Below the pieces are notes generated by a model. The model was not told where the DNA came from. It worked only from the letters and a program-made list of their open reading frames with translations, and did no database searches. A stretch of DNA of 60,554 nucleotides, from positions 1-60,554 of the forward strand of contig JAHWGJ010000008.1 of NCBI GenBank assembly GCA_020054475.1, read 5' to 3'. The translations under genes were made by a program, and so were the position numbers. Numbering within the stretch: the stretch's first letter is position 1; the number at the start of each line of letters is the position of its first letter. Shown piece by piece: positions 11,663 through 20,938 of the stretch. Source of the DNA: Thermoplasmata archaeon. GTDB taxonomy: Archaea; Thermoplasmatota; E2; DHVEG-1.

Positions 11663-11852
11663 AGTGAACGGCAGAAAAATTGATTGGATTGAAAATGAAT
11701 CTGTTTCAAAGTTATTAAAAAGAATGAAATATACTTTTCCATTAGTTGTTGTAAAAATAAATAAAGATATAGTTTTAAGGAGCGAATTTAACAATAAAAT
11801 TATCCCTGATAATTCAAAAATTGATGTTGTTCATATGATTAGTGGCGGATAA
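11643..11852 (+). CDS. ThiS/MoaD-like sulfur carrier protein
   Basis: This 69-aa protein has the ThiS/MoaD profile: early VNGRKI strand, VVVKINKDIVLR centre and a C-terminal Gly-Gly (HMISGG), the site of adenylation and thiocarboxylation. Start is GTG at 11643; a second GTG at 11664 would give a tighter ThiS-like N-terminus. It overlaps its presumed activating enzyme by 20 bases. It could serve tungstopterin synthesis as a MoaD, or thiamine thiazole synthesis as a ThiS; location near the AOR favours the former. Confidence 0.85.
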   Translation: MKNLGIEVNGRKIDWIENESVSKLLKRMKYTFPLVVVKINKDIVLRSEFNNKIIPDNSKIDVVHMISGG

Positions 11853-11869
11853 AAAAATTAATTTAATAT

Positions 11870-12793
11870 TTATACTATAGAATTAGTAACTGTTAGAAAT
11901 GAAAAACTTATTGCAAATAAAAAATATGTTATATACATTAAGCTCCATGCAGAAGTATTTTCAAGAAATTTCTTTTTTGAATTATCTCTAACCATTAGAT
12001 AGAATATTAAATATCCAGGGATTGAAAAGATTGTTAAAAACCAATAATATGAATCAAAAATACCATTATTGATTAATATCGGAATAATAATGAATGGAAA
12101 AAATAAAAATGGAAATGATATTATTGCAGCTTTTTTAATCCCAAATGTATTAATTAGAGTATGAGTACCATTTTTTTTATCTGCATCTTTGTCTATTATA
12201 TCTTTTGTAATAGATCCACCTATTAAAAATAGAGTTGAAATAAATCCAATAGATATTGGTAATAATTGTAAATTATAATTAAAAACACTCCAAGATGCTA
12301 ATATTCCTAAAAAACCTCTTGGAATCGCAACCCACAATTGATTAAAAAATAAGTAATTTTTCATTCTTGGAGGAATTGAATATGTTATTGTAAAAATTGA
12401 GATAATTAGTACATAAAAGAAAAATACCATATTTATTAATGTTGAGATATAAAAAGCGAATAAATATAAAAATATAGATAGAATGCAAGCTTCTTTTATA
12501 GTTACTAAATCTTTTGGAATTGGGCGATATGGTTTTGAAAACATATCTGATTTTATATCTGAAGCTTGGTTTAATGAATTCGAGGCTGCGTTTAATATTA
12601 ATAAACATAAACTTGCTGGAATTATTGTATTCCAAAATACTGAATACAAATTTGAACCTCCTAAATAATAAAAACTTGAAATCATTATTGATATTGAAAC
12701 AATAATTGGAGCTAATAATGTAAAAGGTCGAATAAGGCCGATAAATCCTTTAATTCGATTAATCAAAATTGGTTTAACCAAATAATAACTCAT
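11870..12793 (-). CDS. UbiA-family prenyltransferase
   Basis: UbiA enzymes transfer prenyl chains to aromatic or lipid acceptors in the membrane. The 307-aa protein has about eight or nine hydrophobic segments and both Asp-rich motifs: NSLNQASDIKSD near 95-106 and KDIIDKDADKKNG near 198-210. Archaea use one such enzyme for ether lipids (digeranylgeranylglyceryl phosphate synthase) and others for quinones or heme; the sequence alone does not separate them. It stands alone on the minus strand with its own upstream region and points away from thpR. Confidence 0.85.
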   Translation of the reverse strand: MSYYLVKPILINRIKGFIGLIRPFTLLAPIIVSISIMISSFYYLGGSNLYSVFWNTIIPASLCLLILNAASNSLNQASDIKSDMFSKPYRPIPKDLVTIKEACILSIFLYLFAFYISTLINMVFFFYVLIISIFTITYSIPPRMKNYLFFNQLWVAIPRGFLGILASWSVFNYNLQLLPISIGFISTLFLIGGSITKDIIDKDADKKNGTHTLINTFGIKKAAIISFPFLFFPFIIIPILINNGIFDSYYWFLTIFSIPGYLIFYLMVRDNSKKKFLENTSAWSLMYITYFLFAISFSFLTVTNSIV

Positions 12794-12939
12794 AATAATA
12801 TCTTTAGTATTATTGTATTATAAGCATTATTTAACAATCCTTACCACTTTAGAAAAATAAATTAAATATTAAAATAAATAAGGATATTTGAAATATTTAA
12901 ATAATAAAAAAATTTTAAAAAAAAAATGGATGAAAAATA

Positions 12940-13518
12940 ATGTCAGAATTTAGAGGATTTATTGCAGTAGATATTGATACAAATTCAAAAATTGAAAAAA
13001 TTCTAAGCGAATTAGAAGGTTCAGGTGCATTTATTAAATTAGTTGAATTAAAAAACATACATATAACCATAAAATTTTTAGGATTAATAGATTTTTGCAA
13101 TACTGAGGAAATAAATGATATTATAAAAAATGCTACAAATAACATTCAGCCATTTAAAATTGAGTTGGCAGGAATGGGTGTTTTTCCAAATCAGAATTAT
13201 ATAAAAATAATTTGGATTGGTATAAAAAAAGTAGAAATTTTAAACAATATATCAAAAAAAATTGAGTATGAATTGAACAATGCAGGCTATGGAAATAAGG
13301 CGCAAAAATTTTATCCACATATAACAATTGGTAGAGTTAAATCAGCTAAGAATAAAGAAAAAATATTAGAAATTGTAGATAAATATAAAAATACAAAATT
13401 ATCTGAAATAATAATTGATTCAATTAAACTAAAAAAAAGCGAATTAACTCCAGAAGGGCCAATTTATGCAGACATCCTTGATATAAATTTTAATAAAGGA
13501 GTTGATAAATGTAATTAA
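12940..13518 (+). CDS. thpR: RNA 2',3'-cyclic phosphodiesterase ThpR (2H family)
   Basis: The 192-aa protein carries the two HxT motifs of the 2H phosphoesterase/ligase family: HITIKFLG at 41-48 and HITIGRV at 127-133. The family opens 2',3'-cyclic phosphate ends of RNA and was first described as 2'-5' RNA ligase. Length is typical. A TGGATGA element precedes the ATG. Its end overlaps the PAP2 gene by 17 bases, and the tRNA CCA-adding enzyme gene follows, so an RNA-processing operon is likely. Confidence 0.88.
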   Translation: MSEFRGFIAVDIDTNSKIEKILSELEGSGAFIKLVELKNIHITIKFLGLIDFCNTEEINDIIKNATNNIQPFKIELAGMGVFPNQNYIKIIWIGIKKVEILNNISKKIEYELNNAGYGNKAQKFYPHITIGRVKSAKNKEKILEIVDKYKNTKLSEIIIDSIKLKKSELTPEGPIYADILDINFNKGVDKCN

Positions 13519-14305
13519 TTACTGGATATTGATTCTTCTTTCATCCAACTTAGTACTCTATTTAGTATTCAGCAGGATATTAATTCCCAAAAAAAAAATC
13601 ATATATGATATAATTCAATTTATTGAAAATTCAAAATTGTATATTAAATATATTATATTGATTGGTTTTGTTGTAATTATTCATCTTATTGAAGTAAATG
13701 CAATAGATCAATCAATCACAGATTGGATTGGAAAAGATTTTGCTTATTTTATCCAAGATATTGAAGGGGACATTGTTTATAATTTTTCATATTTATGGCA
13801 ATCATTTTTTTTATATTATTTCGTAATTATTTATATAATAATTTATCCTTTTACACTTTGGTTTTCACCATATTATTATATTTTAACAAAAAATAATAAA
13901 TCAATAATTCATCTATCATATGGTCTATTAATAATCTATATTTTTGCTTTACCATTCTATCTTTTTTTACCTGTAACAAATGTATATAAATTTTATAATT
14001 TGGATTCAACTTTAAATAGTGTTATACCTAATGTTGAAAGATTTTTCTATTTTACAACAACACAAAATAATTGTTTCCCATCACTACATGTTGCAATGTC
14101 AATAATAGTAGCTTATACAGGGATTTTAACAAAAAATAGATATTATTCCATCTTTCTAATATTTTTAATGATATCAATTATTATATCTGTAATATATTTA
14201 ACAATACATTGGATAATGGATATAATCTTTGGTATAATATTTGCAATTCTAACAATATTCATATTAAATAAAAAGAAAATAAAAGTTGATATTAAAAATG
14301 GATAA
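13502..14305 (+). CDS. PAP2-superfamily membrane phosphatase
   Basis: This 267-aa protein has about six membrane segments and PAP2 signature parts: NCFPSLHVAMS (catalytic His in the SLH segment) and TIHWIMDIIFG near the end. Such enzymes dephosphorylate or exchange lipid phosphates; the architecture recalls the inositol phosphorylceramide synthase-like subgroup. The frame starts with TTG at 13502 inside thpR and no later in-frame ATG is suitable, so the start is uncertain. Its end overlaps cca by 8 bases. Confidence 0.78.
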   Translation: MINVINYWILILLSSNLVLYLVFSRILIPKKKIIYDIIQFIENSKLYIKYIILIGFVVIIHLIEVNAIDQSITDWIGKDFAYFIQDIEGDIVYNFSYLWQSFFLYYFVIIYIIIYPFTLWFSPYYYILTKNNKSIIHLSYGLLIIYIFALPFYLFLPVTNVYKFYNLDSTLNSVIPNVERFFYFTTTQNNCFPSLHVAMSIIVAYTGILTKNRYYSIFLIFLMISIIISVIYLTIHWIMDIIFGIIFAILTIFILNKKKIKVDIKNG

Positions 14306-15665
14306 AATCGAAACAATTAATAAAGAAGTTATAGAGATAATTACACCAAATAAAAGTGAAAATGATGCATTAAATAAAACAATAAAAAAATTAAAAATTT
14401 TAATTAATAAAGAAATAAAAATTATGAAAATACCCGCTACAATTGAGTTAGTAGGATCAACTGCAAAAAATACTTACATAAAAGATAATTTAGATATTGA
14501 TATTTTTCTATTATTTCCAACGTATTATTCAAAAAATGAATTTTCAAATAATACTATTAGAATTGGAAATAAAATTTTAATGAATTCAGAAGAATCATAT
14601 GCTGAACATCCTTATATTAGAGGATATTATAATAAATATAAAGTTGAAATAGTTCCATGCTATAAAATAGAAAATGCTTCTCAAAAACTATCCGCTGTTG
14701 ATAGAACACCATTACATACAAAATATATTAAAAAAAATTTAAAAGAATTCCAAAAAAAGGAAGTTCGTTTATTAAAACAATTTTTAATTGGAATAGGATG
14801 TTATGGTGCAGAAGCTGATGTTGAAGGTTTTTCTGGTTATTTATGTGAAATATTAATATTAAAATTTTCATCATTTATTAACTTAGTAAAAAATGTAAGT
14901 AGTTGGAGATATGGTGAAAAATTCTCACTAGATAAAAAAAATATTCCCGTATTTAAAACTCCCCTTACATTTATAGATCCAGTAGATTATAAAAGAAATG
15001 TAGCTTCTGCGCTATCAAATAAAAAATTTGAATTATTTATTTTTGCATGTAAAAAATATTTAGATAATCCCAGTGTTAAATTTTTTTTCCCAAATAAAAT
15101 AAATCCATGGCCAATAGAAAAGATAAAATCAGAAATTCAAAAACAAGATGCCTTATTCATTGGGATCTTATTACCCAAACCTAATATAATTATTGAAAAT
15201 TTATATCCTCAAATAAGAAAAGCCGCAAAATCAATATCCACTTCATCAGAAAAATATGGGTTTAAAATATTAGATGTTTCATATCATATTGATAATAAAA
15301 ATAATTTGATAATTATAATTTTAAAATTAGATAAAAAACCTCTTAAATTTGAATTTAAACATATTGGACCGCCCTTAAAAAATAAAAAAAATGTTAATGA
15401 CTTTATTAAAAAATGGGAAGAAAATCCAAAAACAATAAAAAAACCATATAAAGAAAACAATAGGATTTATGTAAATATAAAACGTAAATATATTGATATA
15501 AAAGATTTTTTACGCAATAACATTGATGATCTAAGTTTAGGGAAACATCTTGATAAAATTGATATTAAAAAAATATTCATTGTTGAGAAAGATAAAATTA
15601 TAACAGAGAACCTTAGAATTTTCTGGACGAATTATCTTGATGGTAAAATGTTATGGGAACGATGA
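14298..15665 (+). CDS. cca: tRNA CCA-adding nucleotidyltransferase, archaeal class I
   Basis: This enzyme adds or repairs the 3' CCA of tRNAs. The 455-aa product begins with a nucleotidyltransferase domain, LVGSTAKNTYIKDNLDIDIF, with catalytic Asp66 and Asp68, and continues with the archaeal central and tail domains (RLLKQFLIGIGCYGAEADVEGFSGYL). Length is standard for class I enzymes. The ATG at 14298 is preferred over a TTG four codons earlier. It overlaps the PAP2 stop by 8 bases. Confidence 0.92.
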   Translation: MDKIETINKEVIEIITPNKSENDALNKTIKKLKILINKEIKIMKIPATIELVGSTAKNTYIKDNLDIDIFLLFPTYYSKNEFSNNTIRIGNKILMNSEESYAEHPYIRGYYNKYKVEIVPCYKIENASQKLSAVDRTPLHTKYIKKNLKEFQKKEVRLLKQFLIGIGCYGAEADVEGFSGYLCEILILKFSSFINLVKNVSSWRYGEKFSLDKKNIPVFKTPLTFIDPVDYKRNVASALSNKKFELFIFACKKYLDNPSVKFFFPNKINPWPIEKIKSEIQKQDALFIGILLPKPNIIIENLYPQIRKAAKSISTSSEKYGFKILDVSYHIDNKNNLIIIILKLDKKPLKFEFKHIGPPLKNKKNVNDFIKKWEENPKTIKKPYKENNRIYVNIKRKYIDIKDFLRNNIDDLSLGKHLDKIDIKKIFIVEKDKIITENLRIFWTNYLDGKMLWER

Positions 15666-15707
15666 ATGGTACTAAGAAAAATGAATTAAATATTTATAAA
15701 AGAAGTT

Positions 15708-16484
15708 ATGAAAAAGATTGGCGTATATACAAAAAATTTTTCGTTATACCACGATTTATTAAATGTTTTAAAAAGAAGAAAAATCCCTTATGTTTCATTG
15801 TCTTCTAAAAATAAGATTCCAAATAAAATTGGGGTAATAATTACTTCACATAATGAACTTCATGAAATAAAGTATAAAAAAATAATTTCAGCTGATATTT
15901 ATGATAACCTTGATCAAGTTATTGACATTGCTATTCAAGTGTTAATTGGTAAAGATCTTTATACAAGACTAATAATTGGTATTGATCCAGGTGAAAAACC
16001 AGGTATTGCAATAATTGCAGATGATATATTATTAAAAAAAACAAATGTAGATTCACCGGAGCTTATTTTAAAAAATATAAAAAGATATTTGAATGAATAT
16101 CCTTCAATAAATACTCTTATAAGAATTGGAAATGGATCATTGATTTATCGAAATAGAATAATAAATAATTTGATAGATCTAGATGTCCCAATTGAAATTG
16201 TAAATGAAAAAAAAACAACTATTGTTCACAATAAAGGAAGATATAATAAAGATGGGGAAGCAGCTGCAACAATTGCACTAATTAATGGCATAATAGTAGA
16301 TAAAAGACAACCAATAATAATTTCAAGAGGAGATATTAAAAAAATTCAGGAGGAGAGTAGAAAAATTACGGAGGGTAAGTTTTCAATCTCTGAAAAAAAG
16401 GCAATATCTGTTTTAAAAGGAAATATAAATTTAAAAGATGCAATAGAATCTGATAATCTTAATAAAAAACCCAAACATTTATGA
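15708..16484 (+). CDS. RNase H-fold (RuvC/YqgF-like) protein, conserved archaeal, function unknown
   Basis: Residues 88-200 of this 258-aa protein look like an RNase H fold: a beta strand with LIIGIDPGEKPGIAII (Asp93), then a strand ending in IEIVNEKKT (Glu167) and YNKDGEAAATIAL (Asp182). The D-E-D layout fits RuvC-like nucleases. The first 85 residues form a separate domain without a known match, and the tail is basic. Its place among CCA addition, purine and archaeosine genes fits RNA or DNA processing. Nuclease activity is inferred from the residue pattern only. Confidence 0.7.
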   Translation: MKKIGVYTKNFSLYHDLLNVLKRRKIPYVSLSSKNKIPNKIGVIITSHNELHEIKYKKIISADIYDNLDQVIDIAIQVLIGKDLYTRLIIGIDPGEKPGIAIIADDILLKKTNVDSPELILKNIKRYLNEYPSINTLIRIGNGSLIYRNRIINNLIDLDVPIEIVNEKKTTIVHNKGRYNKDGEAAATIALINGIIVDKRQPIIISRGDIKKIQEESRKITEGKFSISEKKAISVLKGNINLKDAIESDNLNKKPKHL

Positions 16485-16515
16485 ATTTATCAAATATGCG
16501 TTTTTGGATATAATA

Positions 16516-18066
16516 ATGAATGTAAAAAGAGCCTTAGTTAGCGTATCAAATAAAGAGAATATAATCAAATTTATTAAAGGTTTAGATAAACTTGGTATTG
16601 AAATAATTTCAACTGGTGGAACATCAAATTATTTAAAAAAATCTAAAATAAAAATTAAAGAAGTTTCAGAATTAACCAATTATCCTGAGATGTTAAATGG
16701 GAGAGTTAAAACACTTAATCCAATTATTTATGCAGGTATACTGGCAATTAGGGAAAATAAAATACATATGGATACCATAAATAAATTCAATATCCAACCA
16801 ATTGATATGGTTATATGTAATTTATATCCTTTTGAAGAGACAATAAAAAAACAAAACATTAAATGGAATGAAGTTATAGAAAATATTGATATTGGTGGTC
16901 CAACTTTAATTCGAGCAGCTGCAAAAAATTACAAAGACGTAATAGTTGTAACAAATGTAAAGCAATATGATTCTATTCTAAAATCTTTAGAATTAAATGG
17001 AAAATTAAATATTAGACAAAGAGAAAAACTTGCAATTGAAGCATTTACTCATACGGCGATATACGATTCAATAATTTCTAACTATTTTAGAGAAAAATTA
17101 GATAATGAAATATTACCTAATAAAAAAGTTATAGCATTAAAAAAATTAATATCTATGAGATATGGAGAAAACCCTCATCAAAAAGGAATTTTTTATAAAT
17201 CAATTCCGGAAATTCTTGAGCCCTGCATTTCAAATTCTGTAAAGTTACAAGGAAAAGATCTTTCTTATAATAATATTCTAGATTCAGATTGTGCTATTGA
17301 ATCTTTAAAAGAATTTAATGATCCAACCTGCGTTATAATTAAACATGCAACCCCTTGCGGAATTGCAAGTCATAATAATTTATTAAACGCATGGTATAAC
17401 GCATATGCAACAGATACCTATTCTCCATTTGGAGGAATAGTATCTTTTAATAGAGAAATTAATGAGGAAATAGCAGATGAACTTTCAAAAATATTTTTAG
17501 AAGTAGTTATCGCGCCAGGATATTCAAAAAATGCTTTAAAAATATTAAGTGAAAAAAAGAATTTGAGATTAATCATGCTAAAAGATCTGAATAAAAAAAT
17601 TTGTAGGGAAGGAATAATTATCCGTAGCGTTGTTGGTGGATTTTTATCTCAAGAAAGAGATGTGAAAAAAATTAATAAGAATGAATGGAAAATTGTCACA
17701 AAAAAAATACCAAATAAAAATGAATTAAATTCGATGGAATTTGCTGTAAAATGTGTTAAGCATATAAAATCAAATTCCGTTGTTTTTGTAAAAGATACTA
17801 AAACCGTTGCAATTGGCGGGGGTCAAACAGCTAGAGTTGATGCTGCATGGATTGCAACGCATAAAGGTAAAATAAATATAAAAAATTCAATAATGGCAAG
17901 CGATGCATTTTTTCCATTTAGAGATGGAATTGATGTAGCTGCTGAAGCAGGAGTTAAAGCAATAATACAGCCAGGAGGATCAATTCGAGATGATGAAGTC
18001 ATAAATGCAGCAAATGAACATGGAATCTCAATGGTTTTTTCAGGACAAAGATATTTTAGACATTAA
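16516..18066 (+). CDS. purH: Bifunctional AICAR formyltransferase/IMP cyclohydrolase PurH
   Basis: PurH carries out the last two steps of purine synthesis to IMP. The 516-aa protein has the N-terminal MGS-like cyclohydrolase domain (ALVSVSNK, TGGTSNYL, GGPTLIRAAAKN) and the C-terminal transformylase domain (RYGENPHQKG, IKHATPCGIA, GGGQTARVDAAWIA, PGGSIRDDEV). It is full length and bacterial in style; many archaea instead use PurP and PurO. The ATG at 16516 is preferred over a TTG four codons upstream. Confidence 0.94.
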   Translation: MNVKRALVSVSNKENIIKFIKGLDKLGIEIISTGGTSNYLKKSKIKIKEVSELTNYPEMLNGRVKTLNPIIYAGILAIRENKIHMDTINKFNIQPIDMVICNLYPFEETIKKQNIKWNEVIENIDIGGPTLIRAAAKNYKDVIVVTNVKQYDSILKSLELNGKLNIRQREKLAIEAFTHTAIYDSIISNYFREKLDNEILPNKKVIALKKLISMRYGENPHQKGIFYKSIPEILEPCISNSVKLQGKDLSYNNILDSDCAIESLKEFNDPTCVIIKHATPCGIASHNNLLNAWYNAYATDTYSPFGGIVSFNREINEEIADELSKIFLEVVIAPGYSKNALKILSEKKNLRLIMLKDLNKKICREGIIIRSVVGGFLSQERDVKKINKNEWKIVTKKIPNKNELNSMEFAVKCVKHIKSNSVVFVKDTKTVAIGGGQTARVDAAWIATHKGKINIKNSIMASDAFFPFRDGIDVAAEAGVKAIIQPGGSIRDDEVINAANEHGISMVFSGQRYFRH

Positions 18067-18107
18067 TATACCAAATTTCATAAGAAATAAATCTATATGG
18101 ATTAAAT

Positions 18108-19895
18108 ATGGCTATAAAAATAAAAGCAATGGATGGCCCAGCTAGAATATGTGAAATAAGTATTAAACAAAATAAAGTAATAACACCAAATATTTTTTTT
18201 CTAAACACATCTAGATTTAAAAAACCAGACTCAGCAGATTTTTTATTAACAAAAAAAACTAAAACATTTAAAAAAAATCAGATTGAAATAAAAAATATTC
18301 AAAAAGAAAATCCAAGAAATAACATAAATATAGAAATACCTGAATTAAATGATTATAATAGTCAATATCAAGTTGTAAATTTTGACGATGATATCGAAAA
18401 AATTAGGATAAATAAAAAGGAAAATATTTTTTTTATTATTGAAAATTCATTAAATATATCTAAAAAACAAACAGATTTTGTAAATTTTATTATTAAACTG
18501 AGAAAAACAATTGGATATAACAATCTATTATATTTACCAACAATTGGTAATATTTCTAATCTCTCATTATTTACTTATATGGGTATTGATCTAATTGATA
18601 GCATATCTGCAATTATTTCAGCAAGAAAAAAAGAATTATTTTTTTTATCTGGTAATCAAAATATAAATGAAATTCGACAAATTCCTTGTAGTTGTAAATA
18701 TTGTAAAAAGTATATAGATAATCCTCTATTGATGCCCTTTGAAAATATTCTTAAACACAATTATGAAATTTTATTAAATGAAATAAAAAGTATAAAAAAT
18801 CATTTATTAAATGGATCGTTAAGAAATTTAGTTGAAATACGGGTAAAAAGTGATGTTAATTCAACGACTTTATTAAGAATATTAGATGATAAACATTATA
18901 AGTATATTGAAGAAAATACTCCTTTAATAAGTAAAAAAAAATTGATTGTAACCACCAAAGAAGCATTTAATAGAGCAGAAATTCGAAGATTTCAAGAGAG
19001 AATAATTGGTAATTATAAAAAACCATCCAGTACAAAAATACTACTAATTTTACCATGCTCAGCAAAAAAACCTTATTCTTTTTCAAAATCTCATAAAAAA
19101 ATTAGAGAGAACTTATTCAATTTAGAAAATCCTAATATAATACATGAATTAATTATAACTTCTCCATTAGGATTAGTACCAAGAGACCTTGAATTGATCT
19201 ATCCTGCTTCAAATTATGATATTCCCGTAACAGGCATATGGGATAATGAAGAGAAAAAAATAATTACGGATTTACTTAAAAAATATTTAATAAAAAACAA
19301 ATATGATAAAATAATTTTACATCTTCCAAAAAATATTATTCAATTTATATCGGAGACTGTCAAAAATCCAATAAAAACTGAAGTTGTTGGAAATGTCACC
19401 TCTAAAATATCTCTAAAATCATTATATAACGTTCTAGATAAAGAATGTAAAAAGTATCCAAGAATAAAATCAGAAAAACGGAAAATTGAAAATATCGAAT
19501 CTATTTTATCTTATCAATTTAATAAAAATATAGCTAAAGCTTTTATTAAAGATTGCGAAATAAAAGGACGATACCCCTATCAAAAAATATTTAATAAAAA
19601 TTTACAACTTGGAATGCAAACAAAAGAAAGAGGATTAATAACTATAACTATTGAAGGTGCAAAAAGGATTTTTAATTCAAATAAATATTTTATCGAGATA
19701 TTTGATGATTTCTTATTGAAGGGATCTCTATTAGTTCCAGGAATTAAAAATGCAGATAAAGATATTAGAATCGGGGATGAAGTTTTTATTATAAAAAATA
19801 AAAAATTATATGCAATAGGAGTTGCAAAAATGAATGGTAAAAAAATGATGGAATTAAATTATGGTGAAGCAGCTTCTATTAGACATAAAGTATAA
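18108..19895 (+). CDS. arcS: Archaeosine synthase ArcS
   Basis: ArcS helps convert preQ0 at position 15 of tRNA into archaeosine. The 595-aa protein has a degenerate tRNA-guanine transglycosylase-like N-terminal part with a Cys cluster PCSCKYCK at 193-200, the ArcS signature PCSAKKPYSFSKSH starting at residue 316 and a C-terminal PUA RNA-binding domain (about 520-595, LLVPGIKNADKDIRIGDEV). The PCSAKKPYS motif distinguishes it from the true transglycosylase TgtA, which is not in the window. Confidence 0.9.
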   Translation: MAIKIKAMDGPARICEISIKQNKVITPNIFFLNTSRFKKPDSADFLLTKKTKTFKKNQIEIKNIQKENPRNNINIEIPELNDYNSQYQVVNFDDDIEKIRINKKENIFFIIENSLNISKKQTDFVNFIIKLRKTIGYNNLLYLPTIGNISNLSLFTYMGIDLIDSISAIISARKKELFFLSGNQNINEIRQIPCSCKYCKKYIDNPLLMPFENILKHNYEILLNEIKSIKNHLLNGSLRNLVEIRVKSDVNSTTLLRILDDKHYKYIEENTPLISKKKLIVTTKEAFNRAEIRRFQERIIGNYKKPSSTKILLILPCSAKKPYSFSKSHKKIRENLFNLENPNIIHELIITSPLGLVPRDLELIYPASNYDIPVTGIWDNEEKKIITDLLKKYLIKNKYDKIILHLPKNIIQFISETVKNPIKTEVVGNVTSKISLKSLYNVLDKECKKYPRIKSEKRKIENIESILSYQFNKNIAKAFIKDCEIKGRYPYQKIFNKNLQLGMQTKERGLITITIEGAKRIFNSNKYFIEIFDDFLLKGSLLVPGIKNADKDIRIGDEVFIIKNKKLYAIGVAKMNGKKMMELNYGEAASIRHKV

Positions 19896-19922
19896 AATAA
19901 TTATATAGATGTTGGGATTAAA

Positions 19923-20435
19923 ATGGAAAAAATTAAACCAATAATTCATCAATCAAGTTATATTGCAAAAAGTTCAATAATTATTGGAAATGTAAATATA
20001 GGAAAAAATTGTGGAGTTTTTCCAAATGCAGTCATAAGAGGAGATCAGAATTCAATATTTATTGATGATGGAACAAATATTCAAGATTGTTGTGTCATTC
20101 ATACTGATAAAGAACACAATGTAAGAATTGGTAAAAACGTATCAATAGGACATGGTGCTATTGTTCATGGTGCAATAATAGATAACAACTGCTTAATAGG
20201 TATGAATGTGACTGTTTTAAATGGAGCTCAAATCAAAGAAGGTGTTATTATAGGTGCAAATGCCTTAGTAAGATCCAATGAAACAATTCCAAAAAATAGT
20301 TTAGTTGTTGGTGTACCTGGTAAAGTAGTTAAACAAGATGAAAAATTTCGAGAAATAATAATCAACAATGCTAATACATATAAAGAAATTTCAAAAAAAT
20401 ATTTGAATAAAGAGTATTATATTTATAGCGGGTGA
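19923..20435 (+). CDS. Gamma-carbonic-anhydrase-like hexapeptide-repeat protein
   Basis: The 170-aa protein is a left-handed beta-helix type with repeated V/I-x-x-G units. VFPNAVIRGD and the metal-binding His residues (His60 in VIHTD; His77 and His82 in GHGAIVHG) match gamma-class carbonic anhydrases. It is the short form lacking the acidic loop of the Methanosarcina Cam enzyme, so catalytic activity is not assured. It follows arcS after 27 bases; no functional link is evident. Confidence 0.85.
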   Translation: MEKIKPIIHQSSYIAKSSIIIGNVNIGKNCGVFPNAVIRGDQNSIFIDDGTNIQDCCVIHTDKEHNVRIGKNVSIGHGAIVHGAIIDNNCLIGMNVTVLNGAQIKEGVIIGANALVRSNETIPKNSLVVGVPGKVVKQDEKFREIIINNANTYKEISKKYLNKEYYIYSG

Positions 20436-20443
20436 TTTGATTT

Positions 20444-20938
20444 TTATTTATTTTTTTTCTTTAATTTTAATCTAGTATATTCTAATAATCCTCCAGAATT
20501 TTGAATTTCGTTTATTTCTTTTGGAATTTTAGGAAATAAATATTCTTTTCTATTAATTTTAATAATACCTTTATTTATATTTAGTTCAATGTAATCATTG
20601 TCTGAATATTCCCTTACTGCATCTGGAGATTCAATTAACATAAGGCCTTGATTTATAGATGATCTATAAAAAATTCTAGCAAAACTTTCTGCAATAATTG
20701 CTCTAATTCCAACTGCTTTTAAACCAAGAACAGGCTGTTCACGAGAACTTCCACATCCAAAATTTTTTCCAGCAATAATTATATCTCCTTTTTTAACATT
20801 TATAGAAAAAGATGAATCTAAGTCTTCTAATAGATGGGGTATAATTTCTTTTGCAGTACTGCAAGTATATGTATATTTACCTGGAAATAACATATCTGTA
20901 TTTATATTGTCCCCATATTTCCATACTTTCATATTCAC
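20444..20938 (-). CDS. leuD: 3-isopropylmalate/homoaconitate dehydratase small subunit
   Basis: The 164-aa protein is the swivel-domain subunit of the aconitase family: DNINTDMLFPGKY near the start and GKNFGCGSSREQP in the middle. It contributes substrate recognition to the isomerisation of 2- to 3-isopropylmalate, or to homoaconitate in other pathways. The specificity loop after PGKY reads TYTCS, which matches neither of the loops commonly quoted for isopropylmalate (YLVY) or homoaconitate (YLRT) enzymes. It overlaps the large-subunit gene by 4 bases. The leuD symbol is provisional. Confidence 0.85.
   Translation of the reverse strand: MNMKVWKYGDNINTDMLFPGKYTYTCSTAKEIIPHLLEDLDSSFSINVKKGDIIIAGKNFGCGSSREQPVLGLKAVGIRAIIAESFARIFYRSSINQGLMLIESPDAVREYSDNDYIELNINKGIIKINRKEYLFPKIPKEINEIQNSGGLLEYTRLKLKKKNK

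Noticed and set aside
12342-12705. Several open frames on both strands inside the UbiA-family gene
   Set aside because: All are in alternative frames of a hydrophobic AT-rich gene and show no independent signal.
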